DNA from: Owenia fusiformis
Taxonomy: Eukaryota; Annelida; Polychaeta; Sabellida; Oweniidae
Direction of reading: 5' to 3'
Assembly: GCA_903813345.2 (NCBI GenBank)
Contig: CAIIXF020000002.1
Span: 412,001-472,000 of the forward strand
Length of the DNA stretch: 60,000 nt
Position 1 is the stretch's first letter. Every line of letters begins with the position of its first letter. A program made the position numbers and the translations under genes. Of this stretch, positions 1-11,454 are shown in pieces. The notes below the pieces were generated by a model that worked only from the letters and a program-made list of their open reading frames with translations, was not told the DNA's origin and made no database searches.

Positions 1-3000
1 GTTTCTTTGAAGAATAATTTTTCATGTTCTTTTCTGAACCTCTTAGGGATCTGCTTCCATAACTGATGACTCGGAGTTTACCATTCTGAAGTTGTTGCAA
101 TTCAGCGCCCAGTCCCGATGATGATGCGTCTGTTTCTAGGGTAAAGGGTTTAGAATAGTCGGCAAATGCGAGTACTGGAGCTGTGGATAACATCTTCTTC
201 AATTCATCTTGAGTTTCCGAGCACTCATTTGTCCACAGTTTTTCTATGTTCTCTGTTTTCTTTTGTGTTCTCTTTGTTACTTTCTGAACTAAGTTATGGA
301 GTGGTTGAGCTATGCTGGCATAACCTTTCACAAATCTTCTATGGTAACCAGCCATCCCTAGAAATTGTCGTAGATCTTTCAATGTTTTTGGTCGTTTCCA
401 GTTAACAATCACCTTTATTTTCTCTGGGTCTGGTTCAATACCTTCTTTGGATATTCTGTAGCCTAGATATGTAACTTTCTTCTTGAAGAAGTCACATTTT
501 CTTAGTTCAAGTTTCAGGTTGTAGTTTTGTAGGATTGAAAATACTTTCTCAAGTCTTTCGATCATTTCATCTACTGTAGAAGAGAAAACTAGGATGTCAT
601 CGAGGTAGACTAGTAGTGACTTGAACATCTCGTCTTTGAAGGCCATAGTCATTAACCGTTGATATGTCGCTGGTGCGTTACAGAGTCCAAATGGCATTCG
701 AAGATATTCAAAAATTCCAAGAGGTGTTGTGAAGCTAGTTTTGTGTATGTCTTCCTCTGCAACTTTTATCTGGTGGTAAGCGCTCTGGAGGTCGAGGCTG
801 GAGAACCACTCTGCGTTGATCAGTGCATCCATGCTCTCTTGAATCCTTGGAAGGGGAAAAACATCTTTCTTTGTATTGTTGTTCAGGTTTCTGTAGTCGA
901 CGCAAAGTCTTAAAGAATTATTTTTCTTCCTCACTATGACTATTGGACTGGCAAAGTTGCTCTCACTTGGTTGTATTATCTTCTTTTGGACTAAAGTGTC
1001 TATATGTTCTTTCAGTTCTTGGAATATGGCTGGCGGTATTCTTCGATATGGTTCATTTACAACAAATCCTTCAGGAGTTGGTATTTTATGGACTATTGCA
1101 TCTGTGTATCCTAAGTCATTCTCATCGGATCCAAATATGTTGTGATATTTCTTGAAAAGTTCTGCTGTCTTGTTATACTCCACTTCATTTCCTGGGAAAT
1201 CTTTCAAAATTTTTTCAATTTGATCATTTACATGTTGTGGTACTGTAGTTGTAGTCGGAGTAGATTGTGCATCTTCCATCTTGTTGTGTTCAATTGTATT
1301 TGTGAGTTCAACTGTACATGTATTCATACTACATGTGACCCTGCAGCAGCTAACTGAGGCTTGTTGAACTGTTCCAACAGGAGTTCTCACAGGCAGGAAA
1401 ACACTAACTTCAGATGGATTCATTATCTTGATCATTGAACAGCCTGATTTTGCGTCAATGTAGCCTGAGATAAGTAGGACGTTCCCTGGAAGTGTAGATT
1501 CTAATGGTTCAACTATTCCTTGTCCTCGGAAACTTCCAGTGTAGACAGGTACGTTAAGTGTTGTAGATGGTGGAATAAGAGACTTTTCTTTCACTCTAAT
1601 TAAGTGTGTTTTCTGGACTTCTTTGTCTATGTTGTCATCTGGTTCCAGATATTTCAATATGTTCATTCCTATCAAGATTTCTGGGTAGGCTCCTGACTCT
1701 GAGTGTACTAAGATTCCGCAGTCTTTTATTAAGACACCTTTGATTGTTATATCTTCAATTAATAGACCCTTATATGGTATCTTGAGATTGTTCGCAGCTT
1801 TGAGATCCAGCATTTGAAATTGTTGAAGTTCTTTGTTGAAGTGTTTCTCGTAGAATTCTAATGACATCAGGGTGACACTACTGCCGGAATCCATCACTCC
1901 AGTTGTTTGAATCTCTCCTATCTTTATATTCCATACTGGTGTTTTTCCAACAATCTTTTCCATGTTTGGATGAATAGTTGTATCTGCTGTTACATTTGTT
2001 ATCACTTCGTTTGATGTGGCTTCTGTATTACTCTGGTTGTCTACGTTTTGGTTACTTTGATTGTTGTTGAATTGGTTGTATCCTCCTCTATTGTAGTTAA
2101 ATCCTCTAGATCTGCCAGAACCCCTTCTGTTGTTGTACTGACCCCTGTTCTGTCCTCGACCAAATCCATTGTTGAAGTTATTCTGACCCCTAAAGTTGTG
2201 GTAGTTTCTTTGGTAGCCATTGTTGTTGAAATTGTTTGAGTTATTTTCAGAGTTGTCATTGTTATTTCGCTTAAGATGGTTGATCTCCTTCTCGATCTTT
2301 TCCTGTTTATCCAAAATCTTTTGTAGTGTAATTTGTAGTGATGAGTCATTGTCTCTTGAGCTAACTGCACTTGAAGAAACTTTCCGCTGCTCATTTTCAT
2401 TCAACTCAAATTTGAAAGCAATTTCTCTCAGTTGGTGAAATGTGATGTTATTGTTCAAATCTGACATTCTCTGGAGTTCCCATCTCAGTTTAGGCTCATA
2501 GGCTCCTACTATCAGTTGTTCCTTAAGTAATTTATCTCCTTCTAGGTGTTCATGGCTTTGTTTTACGATGTCCATCAGCTTCATTAACGACTGTGTATAC
2601 TGTGATATGGTTTCATTGTGGTTTTGTTTCCTCGTGTAGAACTCAGTCATTGATTTGTGTGGTGATTCTACGATACCAAACACTCTCTTCAATGTTCTGT
2701 AGATATCCTCAGGTGATGGGTTGTTTGATAAATATCTTATTTCACGCCGTGGATTTGGTCCTAAGTGGTAGATTATATAGTCAATCTTTTCATCATTCTT
2801 GTTGATACTCTTTGTGGCTATTTTTGCATCTTCACACCAGTCGTAGACATCTTCGTCAGTCTTTCCAAAGAACTTCTGAAGTTTAGGTTTGTTGTAAACA
2901 AGTTTCGTTTCAGTTGAGTTAACCTGACTTCTTTCCTGATGTTCCTTAGTCCTGGTATTAGGAACTGTTGTGTCAGGATTCATGTTATATTTTTTCTGCA

Positions 3001-3202
3001 GCGATGTAAGTTCCCGTTCAAGTTTAATCATTCTCAGCTTTTCTTGTACTTCAACTTTTTCGTCATTCTCTAGTTCCTTGGCTAAGTCATCAATCATCGC
3101 TTTCCTGATATCCTTTGGTTTGACATCCCCTGGGTTAGTCTCCTGTCCCAAGACAAATTTTTCATCCGGTGATTCAAGTGGCGGCACGTCTTTTTCAGCC
3201 AT
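1..3202 (-). CDS. Ty3/gypsy-type retrotransposon Gag-Pol polyprotein (3' end outside window)
   Basis: One uninterrupted frame starts at the ATG at 3202-3200 and runs off the window after about 1067 codons, with no stop met when translated by hand. In order: a charged, coiled-coil-like N-terminus and Gag region (residues about 1-320); a Gly/Asn/Arg-rich tract with RGG- and NNN-type runs (about 321-390), where a CCHC zinc knuckle would be expected but none is seen; a retropepsin-like aspartic protease with active-site DSGS at D438; a reverse transcriptase with MPFGLCNAPA from residue 836 and the catalytic YLDD box at 866-869; and the start of RNase H with TDAS (D1025). RNase H completion and integrase would lie beyond position 1. 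Gag and Pol share one frame with no frameshift. The clean frame suggests a young copy. The family call is firm; whether it is active is unknown. Confidence 0.92.
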   Translation of the reverse strand, partial: MAEKDVPPLESPDEKFVLGQETNPGDVKPKDIRKAMIDDLAKELENDEKVEVQEKLRMIKLERELTSLQKKYNMNPDTTVPNTRTKEHQERSQVNSTETKLVYNKPKLQKFFGKTDEDVYDWCEDAKIATKSINKNDEKIDYIIYHLGPNPRREIRYLSNNPSPEDIYRTLKRVFGIVESPHKSMTEFYTRKQNHNETISQYTQSLMKLMDIVKQSHEHLEGDKLLKEQLIVGAYEPKLRWELQRMSDLNNNITFHQLREIAFKFELNENEQRKVSSSAVSSRDNDSSLQITLQKILDKQEKIEKEINHLKRNNNDNSENNSNNFNNNGYQRNYHNFRGQNNFNNGFGRGQNRGQYNNRRGSGRSRGFNYNRGGYNQFNNNQSNQNVDNQSNTEATSNEVITNVTADTTIHPNMEKIVGKTPVWNIKIGEIQTTGVMDSGSSVTLMSLEFYEKHFNKELQQFQMLDLKAANNLKIPYKGLLIEDITIKGVLIKDCGILVHSESGAYPEILIGMNILKYLEPDDNIDKEVQKTHLIRVKEKSLIPPSTTLNVPVYTGSFRGQGIVEPLESTLPGNVLLISGYIDAKSGCSMIKIMNPSEVSVFLPVRTPVGTVQQASVSCCRVTCSMNTCTVELTNTIEHNKMEDAQSTPTTTTVPQHVNDQIEKILKDFPGNEVEYNKTAELFKKYHNIFGSDENDLGYTDAIVHKIPTPEGFVVNEPYRRIPPAIFQELKEHIDTLVQKKIIQPSESNFASPIVIVRKKNNSLRLCVDYRNLNNNTKKDVFPLPRIQESMDALINAEWFSSLDLQSAYHQIKVAEEDIHKTSFTTPLGIFEYLRMPFGLCNAPATYQRLMTMAFKDEMFKSLLVYLDDILVFSSTVDEMIERLEKVFSILQNYNLKLELRKCDFFKKKVTYLGYRISKEGIEPDPEKIKVIVNWKRPKTLKDLRQFLGMAGYHRRFVKGYASIAQPLHNLVQKVTKRTQKKTENIEKLWTNECSETQDELKKMLSTAPVLAFADYSKPFTLETDASSSGLGAELQQLQNGKLRVISYGSRSLRGSEKNMKNYSSKK

Positions 3203-3331
3203 TGTTTTTTATATAAAATGAAAACGCGCACGCAGCGATATGATAAAATACTCTGATTTCGCGTTGTATGTACAAAACTTGCGGAAAATTACACGAAAAT
3301 GTTTAAAATATATCACCAATAAAATACACCC

Positions 3332-4338
3332 TGTTGAGAATATGTATAATTGTCCGGGGTACTAGTCTAATATGACCTTATAAACTTGTAGTACTAGGAC
3401 ATGCACTATACTATGTCCAGTCTACTATTAATACACCAATAAAAATTCAGACAATATAAATGTCAAGGGCACTATGATATTTTAATTAAAATTGTTACGT
3501 TTGAACATAACTTGTGTATGGGCTACTATATAGAACATAAGGTTAAGTGGAGGTACCACATACTGATGTAAAGTTGTTAAACTTAAATTGGACACTTTTA
3601 TGCACCAAATATCAAGATATACACACTTGAAATGTAGACAATAGATAATGACTGGTAAGTTGTGTGTTAAATGGAATACACAAAAAAAGTAATTAATAAA
3701 AAGTCAACATGTATATTCAGAAACCAATGTCCTGGATACTTTTTGGCAAGCTGGACTTTTATTGACTCACACCAAAATACTACTAGTGTCCTCATTGACC
3801 TTGCTAGAAATTTTGTTGCTCAGTTTTATGCATGGCTTCATAGTCCAAACTTTTATCAAAGTCCATGAAGTATAATCAGCTGATTCAAATGTAGCTATTC
3901 AAGCAATGTTCATTCATCAATGTTAATTAGCTAGGCAAAATTCAACTGTTGCCATTCAAACAATGTTCATTCAGGTGATGTGAGATTATTATATAGGACT
4001 GCAATTCAATGTTTATGTGACTCCCTTGCAAAATAATGCAGCATGGAATATTGCCAATGTCTATGTGAAAAATTGCAGTTTTATGCCAATCATAAATAGT
4101 TCAATCTCAAGTTGTGTTGATCTTTGACGCTTTTCCATATGTCTTTATCCGTACCACTTACTTGGTTTACCCGACTTCCATCAGTATTAGCTTATGTGGC
4201 CTGGTCATAAAAAAATATCTACCTATCCATAACACAGTAGCCTAACAATAGCCTAGCAATTGGGAAATGAATTTCTATATTACGTGTCGGTATTCAAAAA
4301 CCAGAGAAATATCAATGTAACATCAGTGTATTGTAACA
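3332..4338 (-). repeat. Candidate 5' LTR of the Ty3/gypsy element
   Basis: On the minus strand this segment begins TGTTACAATA and ends CTCAACA, giving the TG...CA ends with short inverted TGTT/AACA termini expected of an LTR, and it lies just upstream of the gag start with about 130 bases of leader between. No convincing tRNA primer-binding site follows it, and the partner LTR lies outside the window, so the boundaries are a guess. A 12-base inverted match to its inner end (caccctgttgag at 3328, ctcaacagggtg at 4968) could be a fragment of a second LTR in the other orientation. Confidence 0.2.
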
Positions 4339-5489
4339 CCCGCAGTACCAGTGTAACCATGGGGCGAGGGACAACACATGGGAACACGAAAAATGATGTA
4401 AAACTATAAAACACTGATTTATTTCAAAATATATGCAAATGGAATAAAATATCTGGTTTAAAGTGACAATCTAGCTTAAAGTGAATAGCTAGCTTAAAGT
4501 GAATAGTTAGCTTAAAGTGAATAGCTAACTTAAAGTGAATACTACACTCAAAATACTAGCTCAAAATGAATATCGAGCTTAAATTGAATACTATCTAGCT
4601 TAAAATCTATCTGTCTAAATGACCAAAATCTATCTGCCTAAATGACCAGGCCACCCGCTAGGGCACCCACACTTGACCCTAAAATGTAAAGAAATATATT
4701 AAGGTACACGTACACCATATACATAAGGTATTCAATACAATGTAATAATCTACAGTTTTACGATAAAACCAGTTAGTGAGAGGGCTGTGGAATTAAAAAG
4801 GGCCCTTGTTATGTTTCCAAAATAAACCCTAACACAGTGCTTGATACACTTTGCAGATTATAGTTACCGTATCAAATATAATGAAATTAAATGGATTTAA
4901 TAGGACATCACCGTGAAGGTTTACAATAATAAAAATATAAAAGTACCTAAATATATCTCAACAGGGTGGTGAGTATTAGCACTAGAAAGCCCACTGGTAG
5001 ACCCGTGGCTATAAAATAAGTATGGCAAGATAAGTCATATTACCAAATAGTTGTCACAAATAACAATGTAGGGATACTATCTGTTTATTGACAAAGAATG
5101 TAACTTTATGAAATGTCTATGCACAAAAACCAAAACTGTCATGATTGTGCAAAATAGAAATACTCAAGTAAATATCTCAAAAAGTATTCAAAATACAAAA
5201 ATAGTATTTACACTAGGTTGAAGCTAAAGTTATGTGGAATAAAGTAGTAATGACAAATATAATGTTGCAATATTCAAAAAGGGGACAAAAAGTGGATAAA
5301 ATGATGAAATATTCTTACCAGGTCCTGGCTGTTTGAAAGTTGAGGCTAATACTGAAGAAAACATGTGAAGTGTGAATGAAAGTTAAGCTCCCAGCAGGGT
5401 TTGATTAGCCTATAGAAAACTGTAAAATGAAATATTTAGCCCTCCATAACAGGGTTATAAAAAATACAAAATCCGAATGTCACAATCCG
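4339..5489. other. AT-rich non-coding stretch with an 18-bp tandem repeat
   Basis: No coding exon is recognised here. From about 4458 to 4600 the unit gcttaaagtgaatagcta is repeated four times well and then decays. The rest is AT-rich intergenic or intronic sequence, possibly intron of the PAN-domain gene on the minus strand. Confidence 0.5.
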
Positions 5490-6710
5490 ACTGCTTGTCC
5501 TGGAGTTAATGCATTGGCCTAACATATGCACCTGTTCAAATCCTCAGAAACTAGCCAAAATCGAATATATGACTGAAATCTGTTGCGATACCGTCCGTGG
5601 TCCTTTAAAAGAAAGTTATTTCTAGTACATATAGTAGTTTTCATTCTCATCAATACATCTTTGCCTTGAAATCATTCGTGAAACATGTGGTTTGACCTTT
5701 ATGGAAATTTGCTTAATTTTGACACACCTTTGTTTAACTTATACTGTCTTTAAGGCTGCCTTATCTGAAACCCCGAAGTGTCTCTTGTTTCAAATGTTTA
5801 AACAATCAAGTCTCATCTTGCTTTTATTTCAAACTCTTGTTTCCAAGTTTGTGAAGTCCTTTATTTCTGAAACTGTTTTCAATACTTAATATTTTCAAGG
5901 TAACTGCTTTACAAAATTATTCTGCATTGTGAATCTTCATTAATATCTATCTGATACATATTTTCTTTAGCAAACTTTATTTTCCTAGAACACACGATGG
6001 ATCTTTTATTCCACATTCTCAATTTTGCATCAATTATGTTTCAAGGATTTTTTTCCCTGGCTAACTATGAAGGATTCCATTGACATTAAAGTAAGTCATG
6101 GGAAAGGAGGTCATAAGAAAGAGGAACACTGAGTTCCACCCATTCCAATGATGCAGGTTTTGTGCAAATTTTGAATATCTTTATGGTACTTTTACAGGTA
6201 ATGGGCTAATGGCTTTAGCAAATTGCAGAAATGTTAAAGTTAGTTTTTTGGTCAAAGTAGGTTGTGAAATCACTAAAGAGAAGTCATGAATCTTAAATCA
6301 TAAATGTGTTTTAAATCAACTTGTTTACCTGAAAATAAAATGTGGTCCCAGCTTTTCTGAAGATGCGGATGTACCCGAATGGTGTCTTATTCATAATGTA
6401 ATAAATGAAATCATTGTGGTATGTATGTGGAGTCTATTTGCCTTATAATAATACATTTACTTTAGTACATGGATTCTCTCCTAATATTATTTCCTTATAA
6501 ATATCCAAACTTTAATCAAAAGCAGTTTCGAAATTATCGTAAATTGTATTTCACCTAAAATATTGTATATGGTATAAGAGCTGTGAAAAATATTGTATAT
6601 GGTATAAAAGGGGTGAAAAAATATTGTATATGGTATAAGAGAGCTGAAAAATATTGTATATGCATTTCCAAGACCCTCTATACACCCCCCCCCCCTCTGG
6701 CGTTTGGGAA
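5490..6710. repeat. Interspersed repeat family, copy 1
   Basis: The segment begins ctgcttgtcctggagt, continues through a stretch containing aatgcattggcctaac and ccgtggtcctttaaaagaaag, and ends with four repeats of aatattgtatatggtata followed by a C-run (about 6686-6695). The same blocks occur in reverse complement at about 23400-24800, and the first and last blocks occur again in direct orientation at about 25010-26160. No open frame of note. This is a dispersed repeat of unknown class; short open frames inside it are not treated as genes. Confidence 0.7.
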
Positions 6711-7513
6711 GTGAATCGGGACTAAATATCTATAGGGTAGGTCCTATTTATTTGAAAACATGTCAGAGTTCAGTAGGAAATCTCATTTTAAGCTGGCGGC
6801 GGAGTGATTTTGACCTTGGTGATTTTACCAGAATTCTCTGAGAAATCTGACGATAGAGGGGGTTAGTATCTTCAAGTTTATTTATTTCAAAAATTCGGTG
6901 GACAACCCATGGTAAGATTGTTATAGCAGGCTAGGCGAGTCTCTCCCGAACACTTTGGTATGTTGCACTAGGCTTGGATACTAATCGTTAATAAGATACA
7001 GGGTAAAATGTTATAATGGCCACCTATGGGAAACTCTACTGTGGTCTTCAACTATATACATCGTGGGATATACAGTTGAAAACGAGGCTGCGGCTGGAGA
7101 TTGCAGGAATCAATGAAATACACCCTAATATTTTTAATCATGTGATCGGTTCTTATCCAATGAGAAAGAGAGAAACATTTCAATGATATAATAAAATATG
7201 ATACTTTACTACAGTACTATGAAAGGTTACCGTCCGGGGAGACATTCTCTTATCTTGATAAATTATTATTTATAACACATTCGACATTATACCACATACA
7301 ATATCTTTTTAATATCTTCTAACTTTGTCAATGTCCCATTAATTTATACTCCGCGTTCACCAACTCTCTTTTTAACCTTTTATATGTTTTACATTGTGTT
7401 ATACTAAGAGATGAATTCGAAAAACCTAAACATACTTATGTAGAAAGGTCATTGGACATTATTATGATTCATAATTAATAATCAATAAAATTCTAATGTA
7501 GCTTATCACTTAC
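6711..7513. other. Non-coding stretch, nothing recognised
   Basis: I see no exon, RNA gene or clear repeat here. It would be intron or 3' flank of the PAN-domain gene on the minus strand; no third exon of that gene could be found. Confidence 0.4.
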
Positions 7514-10500
7514 CTGTGGTGGGATTTGTTGACTGTCCATCCTTGGTCGTTGTTGGATCCTTGGTCGTTGTTGGTTCCCGGGTCGTTGTCTGATCCTTGG
7601 TCGTTGTTTGATCCTGGGTCGTTGTTGGATCCTTGGTCGTTGTTTGATCCTTGGTCGTTGTTGGATCCTTGGTCGTTGTTTGATCCTTGGTCGTTGTTAG
7701 ATCCTGAGTTGTTGTTGGATCATTGAACGCTGTAGGATCCTTGGTCATTGTTTGATCTTCTGTCGTTTTGAAATCCTTGGTGCATACGGATGGATCTACA
7801 ACATTGAAATGTGCATTTGATTGCATTATTATATAAATGGTTATAGCCCCTAAAATATTTACGACTTATCTGGAAGGGCTGTCACAACAATTAGTCGCAA
7901 TACAGGGTGATCACTAAGTTCTGGGAATTTATCTGTCATTTCATTATTTTTCAACCAATTCACTTGAAATTTTCAAGGTAAATGGGGAATGTAATTTTGG
8001 GTTGGATAAAACAGTCTCATAGTCATCTGATGTCACGATGAATAATTATTGTTACTATAGCAACATGACGAATGGCATAGCGGGTCAAGTAAAATAAAAA
8101 TGAATTCAAATTTTGCTTGATCCAAAACTATGGTTAATAAATACCTATTTGGTGGACATATTTCTGTGATTTTTTATATTTTTCAAATACTTCTAACTTT
8201 AGTTTCTAAAGTAACATCTTTATTGTTATGTAAGAGTGTACTTTGCTCTATTTTCGTACCAATCGTCAGCATCTCAAAGTCACAATCATGACTAAAAATA
8301 GCGGGGAGTTATCCTCCATTATGACTATGCTCCTTCCCATTACTCAAGCTGCCCATACTACTCTTGAAGAATTAGGGTTCACACAAGTTATTACTGCCCC
8401 GTATTCACCAGACAATAATCAGCAGATGAAGCACTATTAGGCTTCACTACATTTTGGGTGCTAAAGCATTATATGAGAGGTCATAAGTTTGATTCCGATA
8501 AGGGACTGATTTCAACGGCTTTAGCAAATCTTCAAGGGATACCAAAGGGAGGACTGGAACACATCTTTATGGACTAAGTTTGTCAACAACGCATGTGCGT
8601 CCAGGCTAATGGAAACAATCATACATGAAATGATCCTCTCAGCAATGAAGAATACTTCTGAATAAATGACTTCAATAGTACTGTTCTGCCTCCAGTACAA
8701 GTAGTTTGACGCAACCATCTAGGCAAGATGAATATGTTTTGGCAGGAAATTTTCAAATTAACATCAGTCAAAATTTGCTGACCCGCGAAACACTTTTACT
8801 TTTTTTTGTAATTACAATAAAATAAATTGTAGATGTGATATGTATATGAAACATTGCTTGTCAATTCAGAATTATACAATGTACACTTGCTGAAAATTTC
8901 AACTCAAATGGTTGAAAATCTTGAAATGGCAGACCAATTCCCAGAACTTAATGATCACCCTGTAGTTATACACTGCATAAAGACGAGCAACATTAATCCC
9001 AGAACAGAGCTAAGAAGGCAATATAATTTGATGATATCCTTTTTGGACAACTAAGTCATTTTTCAGTAATGACATTACCTGTATGTACAATGTATACCGA
9101 TATATATTAGAGGTGTAACTCCCGAGTCAGTAACTCGAGTACAGCTCGTCAGAGCTGCCTATACATTGCCTCGAGTTGTCCTCTAGAAACTCGCAATCTA
9201 TTTCAACTCGCGAGCTAGCTATAACTCGAGTCAACTCGCGAGTTTTGCCTATCTTGTAAGCATGTAAAATGAATTCGGGTCCCAGAGATCGTGCAACATT
9301 ACTTCATTACTGGAATAAATATACCAACGATCGCCATATTTAGCGCCCGTCAACTAAAAAACACTCTCAAAGCTTCACAAAGTTCAACAAATATCGTGGA
9401 ATGACGAAATATCAGAAAAAGATCGACTATCGAAGGAACTCAAGCGGGCGATAATAGAGAAGTCACTAAAATTGAATAAAAATGGTCTCCTTATTCTCAC
9501 GTCGTTTACACGACTTTTACATAAAAAAGATGATCTATCATTAAATTTAGATCATAACTCTTAACTTTAGATCGCTTTAGTATAAATAATGAAGATAATC
9601 CGGGAAAACCATTCATTAATTTGAGGGGCCCTTCTGGGTTTTCTAAAATATTGTTTGGTTAGATTCTAGCGATCTCTCGTCCTTACCGTATGCGGCGACG
9701 TCTATACCAGATCGTTTTTGATTGAAATATGAGATAACTGCAATGAATACCACACTTTCATATGGCCCCAACGTGTTAAACAGCTTTTAGATGTGACTAA
9801 ACCAGAGAAACTTGCCGCTAGAAGCTACAGTAATTTTGTATACCCGGGTTTACAACATGTACTGGACGAAATGAATGAACTCGAGTTTAACTCGAGTTTT
9901 GGAAATATTTGGCAAGTTGAACTCGAGTTGGATTTTTCTCGCGAGTTACACCTCTAATATATATACAAATAGATTTATCAAACCACGGGATAGCATTCTG
10001 CATCCTCCATAGTCAGGTAAAATGCTGAGGTAGTCTAGTATAACATCATCATTCCCCAAACAAACATTGAACGAGGTGGAATAATCAAAGCAAGACATTT
10101 CATTGTCTTAGCGACCTTTTGAGATTTGTAATCGAAACTCATTTCATTTTAATCTAATGTTCTGAGCTGCTTAATTAAAAGCCCCTCTTCCCCAGATCAC
10201 CTTTATATTAATGCCATAAAGTGCCATTTAACTGCGGCTCAAGCAAGAAAAATAACAGAGCCACAAAAAAACTTGCAACAGATAATAAAATGGAGAGGAG
10301 GTGTTGATTTCTAAAAACGCAAAGTATTCCAAATATTTCAGCAACAGTCTATATTTAAAAAAATAAAGATGCTATCTTTATATCCTTGGTTTTTTATTAG
10401 TGAGTAAATGAAACTTAAAAAACGTAACAACTTTGGAACATACGTTATTATGAGCTTTTTGAATGAAAATGTTACTAAATATAAAAGATACACATAACCA

Positions 10501-11086
10501 TACAGTAGATTCAGAAAACGGTTTAAGGACACAATTGTGAGGTATACGTAGATGAAGACATAAAAACGAACTTATTATGAAATATTATCAAAATTGAACT
10601 TTAATTGGTGATGAAACAACTAGAAAAAAAACAATTCCGTCAGATTTAGAATAAAAGTATTTATTTAGTGATCAAGGCAAAATTTAGTCACCGAAATATC
10701 AAAAAGGTGATCATGTAATTAGTTTTAGCCAAAGTCCAAATTATATGACTGATAAAAATAACAAATAACCCACCTGGTTTCGGATAGTAATGGTCACTTA
10801 GAGTACTTTTAACCACTTCTAATTCGGCAACGCTCTCTCCATTCAACTCACATATTTTCATTTTGCTGCCCTCAACTCTTCGAAGATTGTACGATTTGCA
10901 TATCTCGCCATTGGACAAACATTGTGTGGCGCAGGTAATTGGAGTGCTAGAGCTAATAGTTTTTGTTATGTTATCTGTCCTCTCGAAATTAGCAACTTTA
11001 ATGTACATCTGTTGTTTTAATTTAGCTGCATTTCCAAAATACATAAAAATAGAGAACGATAGATTGAAAAGATACATGACGATCAT
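7514..11086 (-). CDS. Secreted PAN/Apple-domain protein with Thr-rich repeat exon (3' exons not found)
   Basis: Two exons fit together. Exon 1 is 10774-11086: the ATG at 11086 opens a hydrophobic signal peptide (residues about 1-21) followed by a PAN/Apple-like module with cysteines at 52, 56, 63 and 79. It ends at a CAG|GTGGGT donor in phase 1. Exon 2 is 7514-7795: acceptor TTGTAG, phase 1 in and phase 1 out, donor ACAG|GTAAGT. Across the join the codon is G+AT (Asp). Exon 2 encodes a Thr/Lys/Asp tract made of alternating TTTKDP and TTTKDQ blocks, a coding minisatellite with a period of about 15 or 30 bases. Symmetrical phase-1 exons are typical of shuffled extracellular modules. PAN modules bind proteins or sugars; the Thr-rich tract could be O-glycosylated (inference). 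No later exon is recognised down to the window edge, so the gene is incomplete here or the model is partial. Confidence 0.6.
7532..7740 (-). repeat. Coding minisatellite in exon 2 of the PAN-domain gene
   Basis: The unit ggatccttggtcgttgttt on the plus strand repeats every 15 bases, with alternation that makes 30-base pairs. On the minus strand it reads as repeated Thr-Thr-Thr-Lys-Asp-Pro/Gln. Because the period is a multiple of three, the opposite strand is open too, but that frame has no other support. Confidence 0.85.
8243..8440 (+). pseudogene. Possible relic of a retroelement integrase
   Basis: The translated frame ends with TAPYSPDNN after a stretch resembling HTTLEELGF, which recalls the conserved TAPYxPxxNG segment of integrase catalytic cores. 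The fragment is about 65 codons, ends at a stop just after the motif and has no detectable neighbours, so it would be a dead remnant in the intron of the PAN-domain gene. The match is short and could be chance. Confidence 0.3.
9100..9964. mobile_element. Non-autonomous hAT-like TIR element (849 bp) with 8-bp target duplication
   Basis: The element runs from 9108 to 9956. Its ends are the inverted pair TAGAGGTGTAACTC and GAGTTACACCTCTA (14 identical bases), flanked on both sides by atatatat, an 8-bp target-site duplication as made by hAT transposases. The interior is non-coding and is studded with ACTCGAG and GCGAG words near both ends. TAG-starting ends with 8-bp duplications fit the hAT superfamily. 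The duplication is low-complexity, so it is weaker evidence than usual, but the perfect ends support the call. Confidence 0.75.
9965..10773. other. Intronic stretch, nothing recognised
   Basis: AT-rich sequence inside the intron of the PAN-domain gene. Short open frames on the minus strand are hydrophobic by base composition only and show no family resemblance. Confidence 0.4.
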
Positions 11087-11454
11087 CGTTTTGCATTTGT
11101 TCGTACGAGTCTCCCAATAGCATACAGTCGAATAAGGCTATTCATCGCTTGTACCTAGTTCCATCGGGTTGGCTTTGTCATTAATAACACCAGGAATAGG
11201 TTGTCAAGGGTCACCAACTAATACATGTCTCACATTGTGTTAATATATGGCATATGTCAATCAAGAGGCAGAATGCTGTTTATGGGATTGGGGCCGTGAC
11301 CCCTTCTTATTAGATAAGCAACCAGTACGATCGACAATAGATTGATAGATATAATTCTATACCAAATAATGTGATAGTCGTTCTGTTTGAAGCTACATGT
11401 AAGACTTAGATATACCCTGTATCAAAAACCTCCGATTAAATAACCTCTATATAT
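11087..11454. other. 5' flank of the PAN-domain gene
   Basis: This is the upstream region of the minus-strand PAN-domain gene. No clear TATA box or other promoter element could be assigned by eye. Confidence 0.35.

Noticed and set aside
2041-2438. Open frames in other frames across the Gly/Asn/Arg-rich part of the retrotransposon
   Set aside because: They overlap the long Gag-Pol frame and are produced by its biased codons.
3328-4980. A 1.65-kb DNA transposon bounded by caccctgttgag and ctcaacagggtg
   Set aside because: The inverted match is only 12 bases, there is no target duplication, and one end fits an LTR edge better.
8854-9054. A 66-codon plus-strand frame
   Set aside because: No family resemblance that I can defend, no splice signals, and it lies next to repeats; it could be a transposon relic but I cannot show it.
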